Positions 7,377 through 11,381 of a DNA stretch of 11,381 bases are shown here, in pieces. The notes beneath the pieces are model-generated. The model saw nothing but the letters and a program-made list of their open reading frames with translations. It was not told the origin of the DNA and did not search any database. The stretch is taken from positions 1-11,381 of the forward strand of contig JAIPDA010000063.1 in NCBI GenBank assembly GCA_021737905.1, read 5' to 3'. Each line of letters begins with the position of its first letter. Positions within the stretch are counted from its first letter, which is position 1. Source of the DNA: Rhodoferax sp. (GTDB taxonomy: Bacteria > Pseudomonadota > Gammaproteobacteria > Burkholderiales > Burkholderiaceae_C). Position numbers and translations under genes: made by a program.

Positions 7377-8198
7377 TCAAAGCCTGTAAACGCGCCGCGC
7401 CGTGCCGCCATAGAGCGCTTGCCTGCCGGCGTCGCTCAGGCTGGCGCTCAGGCGCCAGCTGGCGTGCCACCAGGCGCTGTAGCTGCCGGCGAGTTCGAGC
7501 ACTGGCCAGTCGCTGCCCCACAGGACGCGGTCTTCGCCAAACACTTGCAAAACGTGCGCGGCCCAGCGCTGGGCTGCGTCCGGATCAGGCTTGGGGCCGG
7601 CTTCTGTCAGCAGGCCCGAGATTTTGCAGACGGCTTGCGTTTGCCTGGCCACTTCGGCCAGATCGCTGGCCCAGGGTTCCCACTGGCCGGCAAAAATGTC
7701 GGGCTTGGCGGCGTGGTCTATCACCTGTTTGAGCGCCGGGTAGCGCGCGGCCAGTGTCAGCAGGCGCGGCAGGTGAAGGGGTTTGATCAGCGCGTCCAGC
7801 ACCAGGCCCAGATCGCTCATGGTTTGCAGCGCGGGTGCCAGTGCTGCTTGCAAAATCCAGTCGGGGTCGGCGATGTCTTGCAGCATGGGCCGCAAGCCTT
7901 TGAGTTTGGGGCTGGCGGCCAGCGCGCGGATGCGGGCCGGCGCGTCGGGCGCCAGCAGATCGGCCCAGCCCACCACGCCCAGCACCGCCGGATGCTGTTG
8001 CGCCTGCGCCAGCAGCCACTGGGTTTCAGCTTCGGTGGGCGCAGCTTGCACCAGCACGCCGGCATGGATGCCATGCGGCGCGGCCTGGGCCTGCCAGTCG
8101 GCGATCGACACATCCCGGTAAATTGCCGGCAGGGCCGGTGTGAGCCAGCCGTAGTCGCCACGGGACAGCAGCCAGCTGTGAAAGTGTGCGTCGATCAT
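7377..8198 (-). CDS. COG3618 amidohydrolase family lactonase, probable L-fuconolactonase
   Basis: A 273-residue amidohydrolase-superfamily protein of the COG3618 group, whose characterised members open sugar lactones such as L-fucono- and L-rhamnono-lactone to the aldonic acids in the cytoplasm. Seen: the metal-site HxH in DAHFHSW (His5, His7) at the extreme N-terminus, GLRPMLQDI (101-109), VIDHAAKP with His162, CKISGL (191-196), and GSDWPV with Asp230, in the order expected for this group. There is no signal peptide. Its ATG overlaps the stop of the upstream aldo/keto reductase gene as ATGA, indicating translational coupling of oxidation and lactone opening. With fucU nearby, L-fuconolactone (and the matching D-arabinonolactone) is the best substrate guess; other 6-deoxyhexono- or pentonolactones are possible. 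Confidence 0.88.
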   Translation of the reverse strand: MIDAHFHSWLLSRGDYGWLTPALPAIYRDVSIADWQAQAAPHGIHAGVLVQAAPTEAETQWLLAQAQQHPAVLGVVGWADLLAPDAPARIRALAASPKLKGLRPMLQDIADPDWILQAALAPALQTMSDLGLVLDALIKPLHLPRLLTLAARYPALKQVIDHAAKPDIFAGQWEPWASDLAEVARQTQAVCKISGLLTEAGPKPDPDAAQRWAAHVLQVFGEDRVLWGSDWPVLELAGSYSAWWHASWRLSASLSDAGRQALYGGTARRVYRL

Positions 8199-9211
8199 GC
8201 GGCGCTCTCAGGCACAGGCGCGTCGTCCGGCAACAAGCGGGCCTGGCGCAGCGCATGCCAGAAGGCCGGGGCAATGGGCTGCTGCACCATGCTTGCGGCG
8301 TCTTGCCACTCGCGCTGATGACGGGCGCCGACCATGACCACGTCGACCGCCGGATGCGCCAGCGGAAACTGCAGGGCCGCTGCGCGCAAAGGCACACCAT
8401 GCGCCAGGCAGATGTCTTCGATGCGGGCGGCGCGCGCCAGCCACTCGGGCGGGGCGGCTGCGTAATTGAACAGCGCCTGGCCTGCGCGTGTGCCGGTGGC
8501 CAGAATGCCGGAATTGAAAACGCCGCCCAGCGCCAGGCGCACGCCGCGTTGGCTGCACAAGGGCAGCAACTCAGGCAGGCTGCTTTGGTCCAGCAGGGTG
8601 TAGCGGCCGGCCAGCATCAGCGCGTCCACGTCGGTCTGGCGCAAGACATCCAGACAGACCTGCACGTCGTTGACGCCCAGGCCGACATGGCGCAGCAGGC
8701 CTTCGGCTTGCATGCGACGCAGCACGGGCAAAGCCTCATGGACCACCTGAGCGAGCACGGCGGGGTAGCGCTCGCCGTGGCAGGCCCGGTCACAGTCGTG
8801 GATGTAAACCACATCCAGCCGCGCCAGCCCCAGCCGCTGCAGGCTGTCTTCCACGCTGCGGCGCACGCCGGCGGCTGAATAATCCCAGTGCTGCGAGAAG
8901 GGCAGCACATCGACATAACCATGCTGCTCACGGGGGGCGCTGGCGTCGGGCACCAGAATGCGGCCGACTTTGGTGGACAGCACAAAGCTGTCGCGCGGCT
9001 GGCCTTGCAGCGCCAGGCCGAAGCGGTGTTCGCTGCGGCCCTGGCCGTAATGCGGCGCGGTGTCCAAGGTGCGGCAGCCGCCCGCCAGCGCACCCGACAG
9101 CAAGGCTTGCGCATCGTCATCTGTGACGGCGGTGAACAGGTTGCCAAGAGCGGCACCACCCAGACCGAGGCGCAGCCCATCAGAAGTGGGCGGGAAAATC
9201 ATGCGGGGCAT
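8195..9211 (-). CDS. Aldo/keto reductase, probable L-fucose / D-threo-aldose 1-dehydrogenase
   Basis: A 338-residue NAD(P)-dependent aldo/keto reductase. Seen: the catalytic tetrad Asp50 and Tyr55 (TLDTAPHYGQG), Lys81 (LSTKVGR) and His138 (VVYIHDCD), and the segment HWDYSAAGVRRSVEDSLQRL, which is typical of the subgroup containing D-threo-aldose 1-dehydrogenases, L-fucose dehydrogenases and pyridoxal 4-dehydrogenase. Such enzymes oxidise the anomeric carbon of L-fucose, D-arabinose and related sugars to the lactone, the proper substrate of the next gene's product. It is the first gene of the minus-strand operon, starting 105 bases from the divergent fucU. The chosen ATG gives MPRMIFPPTSDGLRLGLGG; an internal ATG three codons on is equally possible. 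No good Shine-Dalgarno is seen. The family is firm; the substrate is inferred from context. Confidence 0.9.
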   Translation of the reverse strand: MPRMIFPPTSDGLRLGLGGAALGNLFTAVTDDDAQALLSGALAGGCRTLDTAPHYGQGRSEHRFGLALQGQPRDSFVLSTKVGRILVPDASAPREQHGYVDVLPFSQHWDYSAAGVRRSVEDSLQRLGLARLDVVYIHDCDRACHGERYPAVLAQVVHEALPVLRRMQAEGLLRHVGLGVNDVQVCLDVLRQTDVDALMLAGRYTLLDQSSLPELLPLCSQRGVRLALGGVFNSGILATGTRAGQALFNYAAAPPEWLARAARIEDICLAHGVPLRAAALQFPLAHPAVDVVMVGARHQREWQDAASMVQQPIAPAFWHALRQARLLPDDAPVPESAA

Positions 9212-9239
9212 TGGGGTTTACGACGAGACATAAGCCCTG

Positions 9240-9255
9240 ATGCTAGCGCTAACAT
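9240..9255. promoter_or_regulatory. Candidate LacI/GalR-type operator in the divergent spacer
   Basis: ATGCTAGCGCTAACAT is an inverted repeat in which seven of eight base pairs match around a central CG. Its inner 14 bases fit the pattern TG-NN-A-N-CG-N-T-NN-CA typical of LacI/GalR-family sites. It lies in the 105-bp gap between the divergent reductase and fucU genes and overlaps a candidate promoter for the minus-strand operon. Binding is inferred; the regulator could also be the neighbouring GntR protein, though the CG centre fits LacI-type better. Confidence 0.5.
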
Positions 9256-9267
9256 GTCAGTCGTCAA
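9240..9267 (-). promoter_or_regulatory. Candidate sigma-70 promoter of the minus-strand sugar operon
   Basis: On the minus strand, TTGACG (9262-9267) matches the -35 consensus in five of six bases. It is followed after 16 bases by TAGCAT (9240-9245), four of six for the -10. The -10 is 28 bases from the reductase ATG. The candidate operator covers the -10 and most of the spacer, as expected for repression by blocking RNA polymerase. Confidence 0.4.
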
Positions 9268-9316
9268 TAGTTCAAACCCTGAGTGTTTCAGGCTGACTGT
9301 TTTTTTAGCGCGCTGC

Positions 9317-9754
9317 ATGCTCAAAGGTCTGTCTCCACTGCTGTCTGCCGATTTGTTGTACGTGCTGGCTTCCATGGGCCACGGCGACGAGATTGTGCTG
9401 GCCGACGCCAATTTCCCGGCGGCCACGCATGCCAGTGAACTGATTCGCCTGCCCGGCGTGAGTGTGGCGCGGGTGCTGGACGCGGTCTTGTCGGTCATGC
9501 CGCTGGACAGCTTTGTGGCGCAGGGTGCCATGACCATGCAGGTGGTGGGCGACGCCGATGCCGTGCCACCCGCTGTGGCCGACATGCAGGCCGTGCTGGC
9601 CCGCCACGGCTGCCCGCCGGCCGGCTCGCTGGAGCGCTTTGCTTTTTACGAGCGGGCTGCAGGTGCATTTGCCGTGGTGGCGACCGGCGAGACGCGTATC
9701 TATGGCAATGTGATCTTGCGCAAAGGCGTGGTTTTGCAAGGCGGCGATGAGTAG
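9317..9754 (+). CDS. fucU: RbsD/FucU family L-fucose mutarotase
   Basis: FucU interconverts the alpha and beta anomers of L-fucose, supplying the anomer used by the dehydrogenase or isomerase that follows. The protein is 145 residues, the usual size for the cytoplasmic FucU fold. Seen: the N-terminus MLKGLSPLLSADLLYVLASMGHGDEI, with the family motif GHGDEIVLADANFP (His22 the likely catalytic base), and the C-terminal ERFAFYERAAGAFAVVATGE followed by YGNVILRKGVV, which is typical FucU rather than RbsD. The reading frame is open further upstream, but the family N-terminus fixes the start at this ATG; no clear Shine-Dalgarno precedes it. It overlaps the downstream GntR gene by 8 bases. Related FucU proteins also act on other pyranoses, so D-arabinose-type substrates are possible. 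Confidence 0.93.
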   Translation: MLKGLSPLLSADLLYVLASMGHGDEIVLADANFPAATHASELIRLPGVSVARVLDAVLSVMPLDSFVAQGAMTMQVVGDADAVPPAVADMQAVLARHGCPPAGSLERFAFYERAAGAFAVVATGETRIYGNVILRKGVVLQGGDE

Positions 9755-10454
9755 CCTGCCGCGCGTGCCCTCCAGCAGCCTGCGGGCGCAGGCCTACGAG
9801 AGCTTTCAACAGCAGATCGTGGCGGCCAACATCCGGCCGGGGCAGTTCATTTCCCAGCGCGAACTCATGCAACTGCTGGGCATGCCGCTGGGCGCTGTGC
9901 GCGAGTTGATTCCGCGCCTGGAAGCCGAAGGCCTGCTGCGCACCGTGCCGCAGCGCGGGCTGCAGATTGCCCATGTGGACGTCAAGCTGGTGAACAACGC
10001 TTTTCAACTGCGACTGCTGCTTGAGCGCGAGGCCGCTGTGCGCTTTGCGGCCAGCGTTTCGGATGCGGATCTCAAAGCCATTGAAGATGCGCATCTGGGC
10101 ATTGTCAAAAGAGCGCAAAGCGGTGACATAGACGACCACTTGCTGACCGATGCGACCATGGTCGACTGGGGTTTGCATGACTTGATGATTGACGCCTCTA
10201 ACAACGAACTGCTGTCGGATGTGTACCGCATCAACAGCTTGCGCGTGCGACTGATCAAAATCGAAGGCACCACGCTGAGCGCCGACGTGTTGCTGCCGGC
10301 GATGCAAGAGCATCTGTGGTTCATCGACGCGCTCAAGCAGCGCGACCCGGTGGCCGTGGCGCAGCGTTTGACCCATCACATTGAAAGTGCGCACAGGCGC
10401 GTACTAGGGCTGCCACGGCCCGAACTTCCGTGGACTCTGGAGAACCTGAAGTGA
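9747..10454 (+). CDS. GntR family transcriptional regulator, FCD (FadR) subfamily
   Basis: A 235-residue regulator. Seen: an N-terminal winged helix-turn-helix (about 10-75, with IRPGQFISQRELMQLLGMPLG as the helix-turn-helix, then VRELIPRLEAEGLL and the wing). It is followed by an all-helical FCD ligand-binding domain (about 83-222). Likely metal ligands of the FCD pocket are Asp140 and His144 (DWGLH), His189 (MQEHL) and His211 (THHIESAH); such pockets commonly bind small carboxylates. It starts inside the end of fucU (ATGAG overlap) with an AAGG ribosome-binding site 5 bases before the ATG, and its stop overlaps the start of the DapA-family gene. Placement inside the operon suggests it controls this locus and itself, probably in response to an aldonate or 2-keto-3-deoxyaldonate intermediate; this is inferred. 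Confidence 0.92.
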   Translation: MSSLPRVPSSSLRAQAYESFQQQIVAANIRPGQFISQRELMQLLGMPLGAVRELIPRLEAEGLLRTVPQRGLQIAHVDVKLVNNAFQLRLLLEREAAVRFAASVSDADLKAIEDAHLGIVKRAQSGDIDDHLLTDATMVDWGLHDLMIDASNNELLSDVYRINSLRVRLIKIEGTTLSADVLLPAMQEHLWFIDALKQRDPVAVAQRLTHHIESAHRRVLGLPRPELPWTLENLK

Positions 10455-11377
10455 ATTTTCTTTCCCCCACCGGCGCTTTTCGGGGCATCTGGCCGGCCAT
10501 GCTCACGCCACTGACCGAATCGCTTGACATCGACCATGCCCGCATGGCGGCCCATGCCAAGGGCCTGATCGCCTCCGGCTGCGGTGGCGTGACGATTTTC
10601 GGCACCACCGGCGAAGGCCCGTCTTTTTCGATGGCCGAACGGCGTGAAGCGCTGGACCAAATGATCGCTCACGGCGTGCCCGCCGAACGCATCATGGTGT
10701 CCACCAGCTGCGCCGCGCTGCCTGAAACCCTGGCACTGACGCGTCACGCTGTGTCGGTCGGTGTGCACGGTTGCCTGATGCTGCCGCCTTTCTTTTTGAA
10801 GGGCGTGTCTGACGAGGGCATCCTCCACTGTTACCGTCAGGTGATTGACGCTGTGGCCGACCCTCGCCTCAAGCTCTACCTGTACCACATCCCTCAGGTG
10901 ACCGGTGTGGGCTTGTCGCACCACGTGATTGCCACATTAAAGCGCGAGTACCCGAAGATCATTCTGGGTATCAAAGACAGTGCCTGCACCACCGCACATT
11001 CGGTGGGTTTGGCCGAGGCCTTCATGAAAGACCTCACTGTCTACGTCGGTTACGAGCCGGATTTGCCTGAGATGGGCCGGCGCGGCAGCACCGGTGCGAT
11101 CAGCGGGCTGGCCAATTTCATGCCGCGCGTGGTCGGCCGCCTGGTGATGCAGCCGGATGCAGCCTCGGTGCCAGGCGAGCGCGACCGGGTGATTGGCCTG
11201 ATACGCTCGCTGGATGCGTACTCACTGATGCCGGCACTCAAGGGCATCATGGTGAGCTTGACGGGCGATGCCGCCTGGTTGCGTGTGCGTGCGCCCCTGG
11301 TGGCGCTGACGCCGGCGCAGCTGGCAGCCATCGGTCAAGTGGTGCGTGAATTTTCCCTGGACCTTGCCAAAGATTGA
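10451..11377 (+). CDS. DapA/NAL family aldolase or lyase, probable 2-keto-3-deoxyaldonate aldolase
   Basis: A 308-residue class I aldolase-fold protein of the dihydrodipicolinate synthase/N-acetylneuraminate lyase family. Seen: the pyruvate-binding GTTGE (51-55), catalytic Tyr145 in LYLYHIPQ and the Schiff-base Lys175 in LGIKDS. The tyrosine motif is YHIP rather than the YNxP common in DHDPS and NAL. I chose GTG at 10451: GGAG (10439-10442) sits 8 bases upstream, and the GTGA overlaps the GntR stop. An in-frame ATG at 10430 adds seven residues inside gntR and has no such signal. The context points to catabolism rather than lysine synthesis: a likely reaction is cleavage of 2-keto-3-deoxy-L-fuconate to pyruvate and L-lactaldehyde, or of the D-arabinose analogue to pyruvate and glycolaldehyde. 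A related gene occurs in the Campylobacter jejuni L-fucose island. Dehydration of a 2-keto-3-deoxy acid, as some family members do, is the main alternative. Confidence 0.88.
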   Translation: MNFLSPTGAFRGIWPAMLTPLTESLDIDHARMAAHAKGLIASGCGGVTIFGTTGEGPSFSMAERREALDQMIAHGVPAERIMVSTSCAALPETLALTRHAVSVGVHGCLMLPPFFLKGVSDEGILHCYRQVIDAVADPRLKLYLYHIPQVTGVGLSHHVIATLKREYPKIILGIKDSACTTAHSVGLAEAFMKDLTVYVGYEPDLPEMGRRGSTGAISGLANFMPRVVGRLVMQPDAASVPGERDRVIGLIRSLDAYSLMPALKGIMVSLTGDAAWLRVRAPLVALTPAQLAAIGQVVREFSLDLAKD

Positions 11378-11381
11378 TTTT

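Noticed and set aside
7353..8318. Long plus-strand open frame opposite the lactonase gene, and similar antisense frames opposite mutS, the FAH gene, the reductase gene and the GntR gene
   Set aside because: GC-rich coding DNA with GC third positions routinely leaves open antisense frames; these have no recognisable domain and the opposite strand carries well-supported proteins.
8888..9316. Open frame continuing upstream of fucU
   Set aside because: It covers the reductase gene in antisense and the operator region; FucU proteins begin at the MLKG motif.
9778..9793. Inverted repeat GCCTGCGGGCGCAGGC inside the start of the GntR gene
   Set aside because: Seven-base GC-only arms in GC-rich coding sequence are easily due to chance, and the codons are needed for the protein.
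1..11381. Search for tRNA, rRNA, CRISPR repeats, insertion sequences, attachment sites or prophage genes
   Set aside because: No cloverleaf, regularly spaced repeat, transposase, integrase or terminal inverted repeat could be recognised by reading.

Overview
The window looks like chromosomal DNA of a GC-rich betaproteobacterium, most likely Burkholderiales and plausibly Comamonadaceae. The grounds are the high GC with strong third-position GC bias, the character of the MutS, SuhB, TrmJ and CysE proteins, and a TAAAAT-type -10 hexamer upstream of suhB. This placement is inference; no marker in the window names the genus. The DNA is densely coded: eleven genes, no stretch over 300 bases without a gene, and no tRNA, rRNA, CRISPR or mobile element that I can see.

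Positions 1-4411 (minus strand) carry housekeeping genes read right to left: suhB (inositol-monophosphatase family), mutS (mismatch repair), then an Anbu proteasome-like peptidase that runs off the left edge. The Shine-Dalgarno sequence of Anbu overlaps the mutS stop codon, so the two are probably co-expressed. Positions 4538-6074 (plus strand) diverge from suhB and hold trmJ (tRNA nucleotide-32 2'-O-methyltransferase) and cysE (serine O-acetyltransferase), 10 bases apart.

Positions 6112-11377 form a sugar-catabolism locus of two divergent operons. The minus-strand operon encodes an aldo/keto reductase of the L-fucose (D-threo-aldose) dehydrogenase type, a COG3618 lactonase whose start overlaps the reductase stop (ATGA), and a fumarylacetoacetate-hydrolase-family protein resembling 2-keto-3-deoxypentonate dehydratases. 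The plus-strand operon encodes FucU (L-fucose mutarotase), a GntR/FCD regulator and a DapA-family aldolase or lyase, each overlapping the next by a few bases. Together they suggest non-phosphorylative breakdown of L-fucose and/or its stereochemical analogue D-arabinose: mutarotation, oxidation to the lactone, opening to the aldonate, dehydration by an enzyme not present here, and then either aldol cleavage (DapA type) or a second dehydration (FAH type). The 105-bp divergent spacer holds a 16-bp near-palindrome that fits the LacI/GalR operator pattern and overlaps a candidate promoter of the minus-strand operon. No LacI-family gene is present in the window.

I did not find a clearly undescribed system. 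The items most worth checking are the two-branch sugar locus with its operator, and the mutS-Anbu linkage.
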